Part shown: piece by piece, positions 56,131 through 63,330 of the stretch
How positions within the stretch are numbered: position 1 is the stretch's first letter
How the letters are laid out: the number at the start of each line of letters is the position of its first letter
NCBI GenBank assembly: GCA_020248865.1
Contig: JADCGS010000031.1
Coordinates: forward strand, 1 to 64,000
DNA: 64,000 bases
Direction of reading: 5' to 3'
Source of the DNA: Burkholderiales bacterium
GTDB taxonomy: Bacteria; Pseudomonadota; Gammaproteobacteria; Burkholderiales; Burkholderiaceae_F
Made by a program: the position numbers and the translations under genes
Notes under the pieces: model-generated
The model's input: only the letters and a program-made list of their open reading frames with translations
Told to the model about the DNA's origin: nothing
Database searches by the model: none

Positions 56131-57210
56131 ATGGACGACGGACGCTTGAACAAGCCCGCTTCTCGACCGGTCAAGGCCGGCTACAGCCGCCCGCTCGACT
56201 TCAAGCACGGGCGCGTGGATCTCACGCACGGCTCCGGCGGCCGGGCGATGGCGCAACTGATCGAGCAGTTGTTCGCGCCCGCCTTCGACAACGTCCTGCT
56301 GGCGCAGGGCAACGACGGCACGGTGCTGGACCTGCCGCCGGGGCGGCTGGTGATGGCGACCGACTCGCACGTCGTCTCGCCGCTGTTCTTCCCGGGCGGC
56401 GACATCGGCGCGCTGGCCGTGCATGGCACCGTCAACGACGTGGCGGTGATGGGCGCGACACCGCTGTACCTGTCGGCCGGCTTCATCCTCGAAGAAGGAT
56501 TCCCGCTCGGCGAGTTGCAGCGCATCGTCGAGTCGATGGCGGCGGCGGCGCGCGCCGCCGGGGTGGCCATCGTCACCGGCGACACCAAGGTCGTCGAGCA
56601 GGGCAAGGGCGACGGCGTCTTCATCAACACCACCGGCGTGGGCGTGCTGCGGCCCGGGGTGCACCTGGGCGGGGCGCGGGCGCGGCCGGGCGATGCGGTG
56701 CTGCTGTCCGGCACGCTCGGCGACCACGGCATGGCCATCATGTCGCTGCGCGAGTCGCTCGCCTTCGACACCGAGATCGTGAGCGACAGCGCGGCGCTGC
56801 ATGGCCTGGTCGCGGCCCTGCTCGACACCGGCGCCGATGTCCGCTGCCTGCGCGACCCCACGCGCGGCGGGCTGGCCACCACGCTGAACGAGATCGCGCG
56901 CCAGTCGGGCGTGGGCATGATGCTGGACGAGGCCGCCATCCCGGTGCAGGCGCAGGTGCAGGCCGCCTGCGAGTTCCTCGGCCTGGACCCGCTGTACGTG
57001 GCCAACGAAGGCAAGCTGGTCGCGATCGTGGCGCCGCGGGACGCCGGGCGCGCGCTCGCCGCCCTGCGCGCCCATCCCCTCGGTGCGCAGGCCGCCTGCA
57101 TCGGCACCGTGCTGGCCGACGAAAACCGGTTCGTGCAGATGACCACGCGCTTCGGCGGCCGCCGCATCGTCGACTGGCTGAGCGGCGATCAGTTGCCGCG
57201 CATCTGCTGA
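56131..57210 (+). CDS. hypE: Hydrogenase maturation protein HypE
   Basis: A 359-residue HypE that dehydrates the thiocarbamate on its C-terminal cysteine to thiocyanate. 'LTHGSGGRAM' near residue 31 and 'VMATDSHVVSPLFFPGGDIG' form the ATP site; the protein ends in the required 'PRIC'. ATG at 56131 lies just after a GGAAA run. The TGA stop is the first three bases of a degenerate copy of the 165-bp element. Confidence 0.96.
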   Translation: MDDGRLNKPASRPVKAGYSRPLDFKHGRVDLTHGSGGRAMAQLIEQLFAPAFDNVLLAQGNDGTVLDLPPGRLVMATDSHVVSPLFFPGGDIGALAVHGTVNDVAVMGATPLYLSAGFILEEGFPLGELQRIVESMAAAARAAGVAIVTGDTKVVEQGKGDGVFINTTGVGVLRPGVHLGGARARPGDAVLLSGTLGDHGMAIMSLRESLAFDTEIVSDSAALHGLVAALLDTGADVRCLRDPTRGGLATTLNEIARQSGVGMMLDEAAIPVQAQVQAACEFLGLDPLYVANEGKLVAIVAPRDAGRALAALRAHPLGAQAACIGTVLADENRFVQMTTRFGGRRIVDWLSGDQLPRIC

Positions 57211-57345
57211 GAGCGTCAGAGGCCATTCGTCATGCCCGCTGTGAGTGCCTGGGACACCCCGCTCGTCGCTGCCACCGCTCGCCGCCGCCCGCGGCTGCGC
57301 TGTGCGCCTGAATTGGCGCGCCTTGAACCGCCTTCGCCTCGCGGC
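57208..57345 (+). repeat. 165-bp element, degenerate copy 3
   Basis: It starts with the hypE stop (TGAGAGCGTCAGAGG...). It matches the element through 'CATGCCCGCTGTGA', 'CTCGTCG', 'GCGGCTGCGC', 'TGCGCCT' and 'ATTGG' at the same spacing as in the complete copy, with many substitutions. The far terminal repeat is not recognisable. Same orientation relative to its upstream gene as the other copies. Confidence 0.7.
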
Positions 57346-57395
57346 CACGCCGCAGGACCGCCGAGCCTGCGCGCGCGACGGCGGCTGCGCCCGCT

Positions 57396-57833
57396 ATGAA
57401 GGCCGCCCCGTCCGCCCCGCTGCACGCGCCCGCCTACGGCGCCTTCCTGGCCCGCGGCTTTCTCGCCTGGCTGCTGATCGCGGCTCTGGAGACGCTGCAC
57501 GGCATTGCGCGCACGCTGTGGCTGTCGCCCCTGCTGGGCGACGAGCTGGCGCGCCGCGTGGCGGTGCCGGGCGGGGTGCTGATCGTCTTTCTCGTCGCCT
57601 GGCTCACGGTGCGCTGGATCGGCGCGCGCAGCACGGCCCGCCTGCTGGCGGTCGGCGCGCTCTGGCTGCTGCTCATGGTCGGGTTCGACATCGTGCTGGC
57701 GCAGTCCCTCGGCTTCTCGTGGGAGCGGATCCTCGCCGACTTCGATCCGCGCCGCGGCGGCCTGCTCGGCTTCGGCATGGCCACGATGCTCGTGATGCCC
57801 TGGCTGGCGGCGCGCCTGCGCGGCCTGCGCTGA
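57396..57833 (+). CDS. Four-helix membrane protein between hypE and hypX
   Basis: A 145-residue integral membrane protein with helices at about 17-35, 56-72, 80-98 and 122-138. The first helix region contains 'ETLHGIAR', and 'RWIGARSTARLLAVGALWLLLMVGFDIVLAQSLGFSWERI' elements follow. I do not recognise it by function. It sits ten bases before hypX, so it is cotranscribed with maturation genes. It is not part of the R. eutropha set. Confidence 0.75.
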   Translation: MKAAPSAPLHAPAYGAFLARGFLAWLLIAALETLHGIARTLWLSPLLGDELARRVAVPGGVLIVFLVAWLTVRWIGARSTARLLAVGALWLLLMVGFDIVLAQSLGFSWERILADFDPRRGGLLGFGMATMLVMPWLAARLRGLR

Positions 57834-57842
57834 ACGCTGCAC

Positions 57843-59693
57843 GTGCGCATTCTCTTTCTCACCCGCAGCTACAACAGCCTCACGCAGGCGCTGCACGTGG
57901 CGCTGGCGCGCGCCGGGCACGAGGTGTCCGTCGAGTTCGACATCGCCGCGGCGGTGACCGAGGAGGCGGTGGCGCTGTTCACTCCCGACCTCATCGTCGC
58001 GCCGTTCATGAAGCGCGCGATCCCGGCCAGCGTCTGGCAGCGCCACGTCTGCCTGGTCGTGCACCCGGGCCCGCTGGGCGACCGCGGGCCCTCGGCGCTC
58101 GACTGGGCGCTGCAGCAGCGCGCGAGCCGCTGGGGCGTCACCGTGCTGCAGGCCGAGGCCGAGATGGACGCGGGGCCGGTCTGGGCGCACCGCGCGTTTG
58201 CGCTGCGCGCCGGCACCAAGTCGAGCGTGTATCGGCGCGAGGTCACGGCGGCGGCGGTGGCGGCGGTGCTGGAGGCGGTGCAGCGCTTTGCGGCCGGCGG
58301 CTTCGTGCCGCAGCGCGCCCCGGCCGATTGCGTGGTCACGCGGCCGCTGTTGCGGCAGGACGCGCGCCGCATCGACTGGGCGCGCGACGACACCGCCACC
58401 GTGCTGGCCAAGCTGCGCGCCGCCGACGGCGTGCCCGGCGTGCTCGACCAACTGTTCGGCGTGCCGTGCCACCTCTTCGACGCGCGGCCGGCCGCGCCCG
58501 CCGACGAGCTGCGCGGCTTCCCCGGCAGCCTGCTGGCGCGCCGCCAGCACGCGGTGGCGCGCGCCACGGTGGACGGCGCGGTGTGGATCGGCCATGCGCG
58601 CCGCGCCGCTGCGCCTGATGCGGCCGCCGCTGCCGCGGCTGCCGGGACTGCCGGGACTGCCGTGACTGCCGTGACTGCTGCTACTGCTGCTACTGCTGCT
58701 ACTGCTGCTACTGCCGATACGGCCGCTGCCGCCGCTGCTGCCGCTGCCGTCGCCACGGCCGACGCCGACGCCGACGCCGGCGCCGCCTTCAAGCTGCCGG
58801 TCGCGCTCGCCTTCCCGCGCGAGTGGGCCGCGCTGCCCGCGCTGCCCGGCGACGACGAGATCCGCTACGAGCAGCACGGCGCCGTCGGCGTGCTGCACTT
58901 CGACTTCTACAACGGCGCCATGTCCACCGCGCAGTGCGAGCGGCTGCTGGCGGCTTACCGCGCCGCCCTGGCGCAGCCGGCGCGGGTGCTGCTGCTGGCG
59001 GGCGGGCCCGACTTCTTCTCCAACGGCATCCACCTGAACGTCATCGAGGCGGCGGCCAGCGCGGCCGACGAGTCCTGGCGCAACATCAACGCCATGGACG
59101 ACCTGTGCGAGGCCATCCTCACCACCACCGACCGCCCGGTGGTGGCTGCCCTGCAGGGCAATGCCGGCGCCGGCGGCGCCTTCCTCGCCCTGACCGCCGA
59201 CCAGGTGTGGGCGCGCGCCGGCGTGCTGCTCAATCCGCACTACAAGAACATGGGCAACCTGTACGGCAGCGAGTACTGGACCTACACCCTGCCGCGGCGC
59301 GTCAAGCGCGGCGAGCCGCGGGCGGCGATGCACAACCGCCTGCCCATCGACGCCGAGCAGGCGCGCGAACTGGGCCTGGTGGACACTGTGCTCGAGGGCG
59401 ATCCGGCGCGCTTTCTTGCCGCGGCCATCGAGCGGGCGCAGCAGCTGGCCGCCGACCTCGGCTGGGCGGCGCAGGTGCAGGCCAAGGCGGCGGCGCGGGC
59501 GCGCGACGAGGCCGCCCGGCCGCTGGCGCGCTATCGCGAGGAAGAGCTGGCGCAGATGCGGCGCAACTTCTACGGCTTCGACTCCAGCTACCACGTGGCG
59601 CGCAGCTACTTCGTGCGCAAGACGCTGCCCTCCTGGACGCCGCGGCACCTGGCCCGGCACCGCGCCGGTGCTGCGCCGCGCCGCGCCGCCTGA
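57843..59693 (+). CDS. hypX: HypX (HoxX), CO-forming maturation enzyme
   Basis: A 616-residue two-domain protein. Residues 1-250 are a formyl-tetrahydrofolate-using hydrolyase-like domain ('VVHPGPLGDRGPSALDWAL'). Residues 320-560 are a crotonase-like domain ('GGPDFFSNGIHLNVIEAAA', 'ALQGNAGAGGAFLALTADQVWARAGVLLNPHYKNMGNLYGSEYWTYTLP' elements). HypX makes formyl-CoA and releases CO for the active site, which lets hydrogenase mature in air. The interdomain linker (about 258-315) is an expanded Ala/Thr/Asp repeat encoded by GCTGCTACT-type units. GTG start. Last maturation gene of the locus. Confidence 0.93.
   Translation: MRILFLTRSYNSLTQALHVALARAGHEVSVEFDIAAAVTEEAVALFTPDLIVAPFMKRAIPASVWQRHVCLVVHPGPLGDRGPSALDWALQQRASRWGVTVLQAEAEMDAGPVWAHRAFALRAGTKSSVYRREVTAAAVAAVLEAVQRFAAGGFVPQRAPADCVVTRPLLRQDARRIDWARDDTATVLAKLRAADGVPGVLDQLFGVPCHLFDARPAAPADELRGFPGSLLARRQHAVARATVDGAVWIGHARRAAAPDAAAAAAAAGTAGTAVTAVTAATAATAATAATADTAAAAAAAAAVATADADADAGAAFKLPVALAFPREWAALPALPGDDEIRYEQHGAVGVLHFDFYNGAMSTAQCERLLAAYRAALAQPARVLLLAGGPDFFSNGIHLNVIEAAASAADESWRNINAMDDLCEAILTTTDRPVVAALQGNAGAGGAFLALTADQVWARAGVLLNPHYKNMGNLYGSEYWTYTLPRRVKRGEPRAAMHNRLPIDAEQARELGLVDTVLEGDPARFLAAAIERAQQLAADLGWAAQVQAKAAARARDEAARPLARYREEELAQMRRNFYGFDSSYHVARSYFVRKTLPSWTPRHLARHRAGAAPRRAA
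58641..58720 (+). repeat. Triplet-type minisatellite in hypX linker
   Basis: Tandem GCTGCTACT units flanked by related GGGACTGCC/GTGACTGCC units encode Ala-Ala-Thr and Thr-Ala-Val repeats. All units are multiples of three, so the linker length can vary without frameshift. Confidence 0.8.
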
Positions 59694-59722
59694 GCCCTTG
59701 CGCCGCAGTACGGCCAAGCCGC

Positions 59723-60553
59723 GTGAGCCTGCCCTTCGACGCGCCGCAGTGGTTTGCCGCGATCGGCCGCTATCACGCGGCCTGGCCCTGGGCGCCGACC
59801 GTCCTGATGGCGCTGGCCTTTGCCTTCCTCGGCGGCGTGCTGGGGCTGAAGCCGCGCCGGCAGCGCGTGCTCGCCCTCGTGCTGGCGGCGCTCTGGCTGT
59901 GGGCCGGCATGGCCTTTCACGCGCTGCACCTGACCGCGGCCACGCCGGCCGCCTGGGCCTTCGCCGTGCTGTTTGCGGGCGGCGCCGCGGCGTTTGCCTG
60001 GCAGGGCGCGGTGCGGGGGCGGCTGTACTTTGCGCTGCCGGCCGGCTGGCGCACCTGGGCCGGCGCGGCGCTGGTGGCGGCGGCGCTGGTGCTGCACCCG
60101 CTCGCCCATGCGCTGCTCGGGCACGCGCACCCGGCCACGCCCAGCTTTGGCACGCCCTCGGCGCTGGTGCTGTTTACGCTCGGCGTGCTGCTGTGGCTGC
60201 AGCCGCCGGCGCCGCGCGCCGTGTGGGTGGCGCCGCTGCTGTGGGCCGGCATGGGCGGCGCGGCGGCCGCGTGGCTGGGCCTCTGGCCCGACCTGGCGCT
60301 GCTGGTTGCCGCCGCGCTCGCGCTGGCGGCACGATCACGATCGCAGCCGACGGTGACGTCACCCGCGCATTCACCCCCGCAATTGGCGGCGCACTCACCC
60401 GCGCAATCGGCGGCGGGTTCAGTGGCAGGCTCAGCGGCGGGTTCAGTGGCGCATTCATCGGCGGGTTCGGCCGTGCGCCCACCCACCCCCCGCCCGCGCC
60501 GCCGCCCGCCCGCGGCTGAGAGGGTGAGAGGCAATCCGACATGCCCGCTGTGA
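59723..60553 (+). CDS. DUF6064-type membrane protein
   Basis: A 276-residue membrane protein with six to seven helices. 'SLPFDAPQWFAAIGRYHAAWPWAPTVLMALAF' elements and 'LWLWAGMAFHALHLTAATPAAWAFAVLF' resemble the DUF6064 family of unknown function. GTG start at 59723. Residues about 210-276 are a low-complexity Ser/Ala/Pro/Arg tail. The last twelve residues and the stop codon come from the 165-bp element at 60517, which suggests the original end was overwritten. It follows hypX by 29 bases. Confidence 0.7.
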   Translation: MSLPFDAPQWFAAIGRYHAAWPWAPTVLMALAFAFLGGVLGLKPRRQRVLALVLAALWLWAGMAFHALHLTAATPAAWAFAVLFAGGAAAFAWQGAVRGRLYFALPAGWRTWAGAALVAAALVLHPLAHALLGHAHPATPSFGTPSALVLFTLGVLLWLQPPAPRAVWVAPLLWAGMGGAAAAWLGLWPDLALLVAAALALAARSRSQPTVTSPAHSPPQLAAHSPAQSAAGSVAGSAAGSVAHSSAGSAVRPPTPRPRRRPPAAERVRGNPTCPL

Positions 60554-60681
60554 CTGCCCAAAGCGCCCCACTCGTCGTTGCAAATGCTCGCAGTAGCCCG
60601 AGCTACGGCTGCGCTTTGCGCCTAGATTGGAGCGCTTTGGGCAGCCCCCTCGGGCACGCCGGATTGCCTCTCACCCTCTGA
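60517..60681 (+). repeat. 165-bp inverted-terminal element, complete copy 2
   Basis: The terminal 50 bases at each end are inverted repeats with about seven mismatches (TGAGAGGGTGAGAGGCAATC at the left end against its complement at the right). The centre has a CGTAGC/GCTACG palindrome. The element is inserted in the 3' end of the DUF6064 gene and ends 28 bases before nikR. No target-site duplication is obvious. It is 99 percent identical to copy 1 at the window start. Confidence 0.92.
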
Positions 60682-60709
60682 CCCCTCCCCATCCCGCCGA
60701 GAGGCCCGC

Positions 60710-61171
60710 ATGGACCGCTTCACCATCTCGCTGCCCGAGGAACTGGCCGCCGAGTTCGACCGGCTGATCGCCGAGCGCGGCTACGACAACCGCTCCGAGG
60801 CGGTGCGCGACATCCTGCGCGCCCACCTGGACCGCATGCGCGAGGCGCGCGAGCTGGACGGCCATTGCGTGGCCAACCTCAGCTACGTCTACAACCACCA
60901 CGAGCGCGAGCTGGCCGACCGCCTGCTGGCGCTGTCGCACGCCCACCATGACCTGGCGCTGAGCACGCTGCACGCGCACCTGGACCACGACCACTGCATC
61001 GAGAGCGTGCTGCTCAAGGGCCCGGTGCAGCAGGTGCGCCGCTTTGCCAACAGCGTGGTGGCCGAGCGCGGCGTGCGCCACGGTCAGCTCAACCTCGTGA
61101 TGGTGGACGTGGCGCAGGAGCACACGCATGCCGATGGCAGCCGCCACACGCATCTGAAGCCGCAGCGCTAG
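60710..61171 (+). CDS. nikR: Nickel-responsive regulator NikR
   Basis: A 153-residue NikR. A ribbon-helix-helix DNA-binding domain (residues 1-45: 'RFTISLPEELAAEFDRLIAERGYDNRSEAVRDILR' elements) precedes an ACT-type nickel domain with ligands H77, H88, H90 and C96. These are E. coli H76, H87, H89 and C95 shifted by one. An additional His-rich tail ('EHTHADGSRHTH') is present. It would repress nickel uptake when nickel is plentiful; the NiCoT gene nearby is the likely target. The E. coli operator GTATGA-N16-TCATAC was not found upstream of it. Confidence 0.94.
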   Translation: MDRFTISLPEELAAEFDRLIAERGYDNRSEAVRDILRAHLDRMREARELDGHCVANLSYVYNHHERELADRLLALSHAHHDLALSTLHAHLDHDHCIESVLLKGPVQQVRRFANSVVAERGVRHGQLNLVMVDVAQEHTHADGSRHTHLKPQR

Positions 61172-61179
61172 CCGCCACA

Positions 61180-61201
61180 GCCGGCGGGCGCTCCCGCCGG
61201 C
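61180..61201 (+). terminator. GC-rich hairpin after nikR
   Basis: GCCGGCGGG pairs perfectly with CCCGCCGGC around the loop CGCT. There is no T-run. Confidence 0.4.
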
Positions 61202-61257
61202 GATGCTGTACTTCCGCCTTTTCCCGCCGCCGCCGCGTGGCTATGCTGCGCGCCGCC

Positions 61258-61884
61258 ATGGTCGGCTCGTCCAACTTCAAGCTGCTGCTGGCCGCCGCCG
61301 CGGTGGCGGTGGCCGTCTACGCCTGCATCGACCAGCGCAGCGGCTACAACGCGCCGCGGCTGCCCGGCGCGGTGGTGCAGGGCGAGCCCGAGCAGGACGA
61401 TCGCGCCCGGCGCGCGGCCTTCGAGCACAAGGGCTATCGCATCGAGCCGTTTGCGCGCTTTACCGTGCGTGCGCGGCTGCTGGCGGCCGCAAGCTACCGC
61501 TCCGGCCGCGAGGCCGATCTGTCGCCGGTCGACTTCGCGCTCGGCTGGAACGACCTGTCCAACGACGCGGTGCTCGACCGGCTCCAGATCTCGCAGGGCA
61601 ACCGCTTCTACTTCTACCGCTGGCAGGGCCAGCCGCCGGTGCCGGCCGAGGTCATCGTGCGCAACTCGGCCAACATGCACCTGATTCCGGCCAGCGCCAC
61701 CGTGGCGCGCGCGCTGGAGCAAGCCCGCCCCGGCGCGGTGGTCACGCTGCGCGGCTGGCTGGTGGATGTCTCGGCCCCCGACGGCTGGCAGTGGCGCTCC
61801 TCGCGCACCCGCACCGATAGCGGCGCCGGCGCCTGCGAGGTCATCTGGGTCGAGGACGTGGAGCTCGGCGGCAGCGGCGTCTGA
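61258..61884 (+). CDS. Hypothetical exported or membrane-anchored protein
   Basis: A 208-residue protein with a hydrophobic N-terminal segment (residues 8-23, 'LLLAAAAVAVAVYACID'), probably a signal anchor, and a periplasmic domain with 'DLSPVDFALGWNDLSNDAVLDRLQISQGNRFYFYRW' elements, 'VIVRNSANMHLIPAS' and 'GWQWRSSRTRTDSGAGACEVIWVED'. These blocks look like a conserved family, but I cannot give a function. The ATG at 61258 is chosen because TATGCT at 61242-61247 looks like its -10 box; starts at 61237 or 61243 are possible. Confidence 0.65.
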   Translation: MVGSSNFKLLLAAAAVAVAVYACIDQRSGYNAPRLPGAVVQGEPEQDDRARRAAFEHKGYRIEPFARFTVRARLLAAASYRSGREADLSPVDFALGWNDLSNDAVLDRLQISQGNRFYFYRWQGQPPVPAEVIVRNSANMHLIPASATVARALEQARPGAVVTLRGWLVDVSAPDGWQWRSSRTRTDSGAGACEVIWVEDVELGGSGV

Positions 61885-61888
61885 CCAT

Positions 61889-61908
61889 CCCTTGCGCCAG
61901 CGCAAGGG
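61889..61908 (+). terminator. Short hairpin after the exported-protein gene
   Basis: CCCTTGCGC pairs with GCGCAAGGG around a two-base loop, five bases after the stop at 61884. No clear T-run, so weak. Confidence 0.4.
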
Positions 61909-61913
61909 CGCTC

Positions 61914-61922
61914 TTACGTAAC
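61914..61922 (+). promoter_or_regulatory. GTAAC motif upstream of the nickel permease gene
   Basis: TTACGTAAC, followed by TGGCCCAT, lies 64 bases before the permease start. It shares GTAACT plus a C-rich run with the sites before hoxK and hoxM. Confidence 0.4.
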
Positions 61923-61985
61923 TGGCCCATCTTCTTACTCGCAGCGACTTGCCGTGTTGGCTGCAAATTGCGACGGGAGAAGGCG

Positions 61986-62795
61986 ATGATGGAAATGCCC
62001 ACCGGGTGGACTGCACTGGCGGCGCTGGTGTTCCTGCTGGGGCTGAAGCACGGCTTCGATGCCGACCACCTCGCCACGATCGACGGCCTCACGCGCCTGA
62101 ACTGCCGCCAGCAGCACCCGTGGGCGCGCTACTGCGGCGCGCTGTTCTCCCTCGGTCACGGCCTGGTGGTCGTGCTGATCGCGCTCGCTGTCGGCTACAT
62201 GAGCGAGCGCTGGGAAACGCCGGGCTGGCTGGAGATCAGCGGTACCTGGATCTCGCTCGGCTTCCTCACGCTGCTGGGTGTCGTCAATCTGCGCGCGGTG
62301 CTGGTGACGCCGGCCGATCAGGTGGTGGCGCCGGTCGGGCTGAAGGGCCGCTTCCTGGGGCGCCTGGGCCGTGTCGAGCATCCGGCGCTGATCGCGCTGG
62401 TAGGTGCGCTGTTTGCGCTGAGCTTCGACACCGTGAGCCAGGCGGCGCTGTTTGCCGTCACCGCCACGCAGTTTGGCGGCGTGGAGCACGCGCTCGCGCT
62501 CGGCTTGGTCTTCACCCTCGGCATGCTGGTGACCGACGGCATCAACGGCCTGTGGATCTCGCGGCTGATCGCGCGCGCCGACCAGATTGCCTTGATTGCC
62601 TCGCGCGTGATGAGCCTGGCGGTGGCTGGCGTGTCGTTGCTGGTGGCGGCCTTCGGCGCGGCCAAGCTGGCGCTGCCGGCGCTCAGTGCCTGGACCGACG
62701 GCAAGGAGCTCGTCTTCGGCCTTGCGGTGGTGGCGCTGATCCTCGCGAGCTTCCTCGTCGCGCGCGCGCTGGCGCGCCGGGTGCAGCCGGCCTAG
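61986..62795 (+). CDS. NiCoT-family nickel/cobalt permease
   Basis: A 269-residue permease with eight helices. The signature 'LKHGFDADHLATID' in helix two is the metal-selecting motif of HoxN/NixA-type transporters; 'LFSLGHGLVVV' and 'GALFALSFDTVSQAALFA' are further family motifs. It imports nickel for the hydrogenase. ATG at 61986 after GGGAGAAGG. In the context of nikR and the hydrogenase genes nickel is far more likely than cobalt. The last 113 bases overlap a convergent gene. Confidence 0.9.
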   Translation: MMEMPTGWTALAALVFLLGLKHGFDADHLATIDGLTRLNCRQQHPWARYCGALFSLGHGLVVVLIALAVGYMSERWETPGWLEISGTWISLGFLTLLGVVNLRAVLVTPADQVVAPVGLKGRFLGRLGRVEHPALIALVGALFALSFDTVSQAALFAVTATQFGGVEHALALGLVFTLGMLVTDGINGLWISRLIARADQIALIASRVMSLAVAGVSLLVAAFGAAKLALPALSAWTDGKELVFGLAVVALILASFLVARALARRVQPA

Positions 62796-63201
62796 CCTGG
62801 ACGCGATCGTCGATCGCCGATCGCCGCCCTCTGATCCGCGATCCCCGACTCCCGATCACGACCCCCGCTGCCGGCGGTGCAAAGGTCGCAGCGCCTGGTT
62901 CGGCCGGGTGCGGCCCACATGCCATCGGCGTGCCGCGCGCCTGCCGCATCGACTGCTGCAGCTTCTGGCGCCCGGTGGCCGCGCGGGTCACCGCCTGCTC
63001 GTAGCCGGCCCACGCCGTCTGCTGCTCCGGCGTCAGTTGCAGCGCGGTTTTCAGTTCGGCCAGGCGTTGCAGCGCCAGCGGCGCGTGCGGGCCGGCGGCC
63101 GGCCCGGGGCCGGCGCCCGGACCGCGCGCCGCCGCACCCGAGGCGGCTACGGCGAGTGCGGCAGCGGTGAATACGGCCAGGAAAGTCTTGCGAGGGGCCA
63201 T
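62683..63201 (-). CDS. Spy/LTxxQ-like periplasmic protein with long basic tail
   Basis: A 172-residue exported protein. Signal peptide residues 1-27, then a Gly/Pro/His-rich stretch and the helix 'LQRLAELKTALQLTPEQQTAWAGYEQAV' elements with the LTxxQ motif of Spy/CpxP chaperones and metal-stress proteins. From about residue 105 the sequence becomes Arg/Pro/Gly-rich and runs antisense through the end of the nickel permease gene. That tail is probably not conserved, and the stop may have been lost. ATG 63201 follows GGAG; ATGs at 63207 and 63213 are alternatives. Confidence 0.55.
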   Translation of the reverse strand: MAPRKTFLAVFTAAALAVAASGAAARGPGAGPGPAAGPHAPLALQRLAELKTALQLTPEQQTAWAGYEQAVTRAATGRQKLQQSMRQARGTPMACGPHPAEPGAATFAPPAAGVVIGSRGSRIRGRRSAIDDRVQARPAAPGAPARARRGSSRGSAPPPQGRRRAPCRRSRH

Positions 63202-63330
63202 CTTCATCTCCATCGGGGTTGCGACCACGATGGCAATCTGGGTCCGCCCGCGCGGGGCGCCACGGCGGAGGTGTTGCGAAGCTCTTCGGCCGTGACCGCC
63301 GTCACCCGGCGTGCCGACTAGACTTGATGC

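Noticed and set aside
61180..61908. Short palindromes around nikR as possible CRISPR or attachment sites
   Set aside because: They are single GC-rich hairpins next to stop codons, with no spacer-repeat periodicity and no integrase nearby.
61885..61985. Enterobacterial NikR operator (GTATGA-N16-TCATAC) before the nickel permease
   Set aside because: No match is present; only the GTAAC motif is seen.
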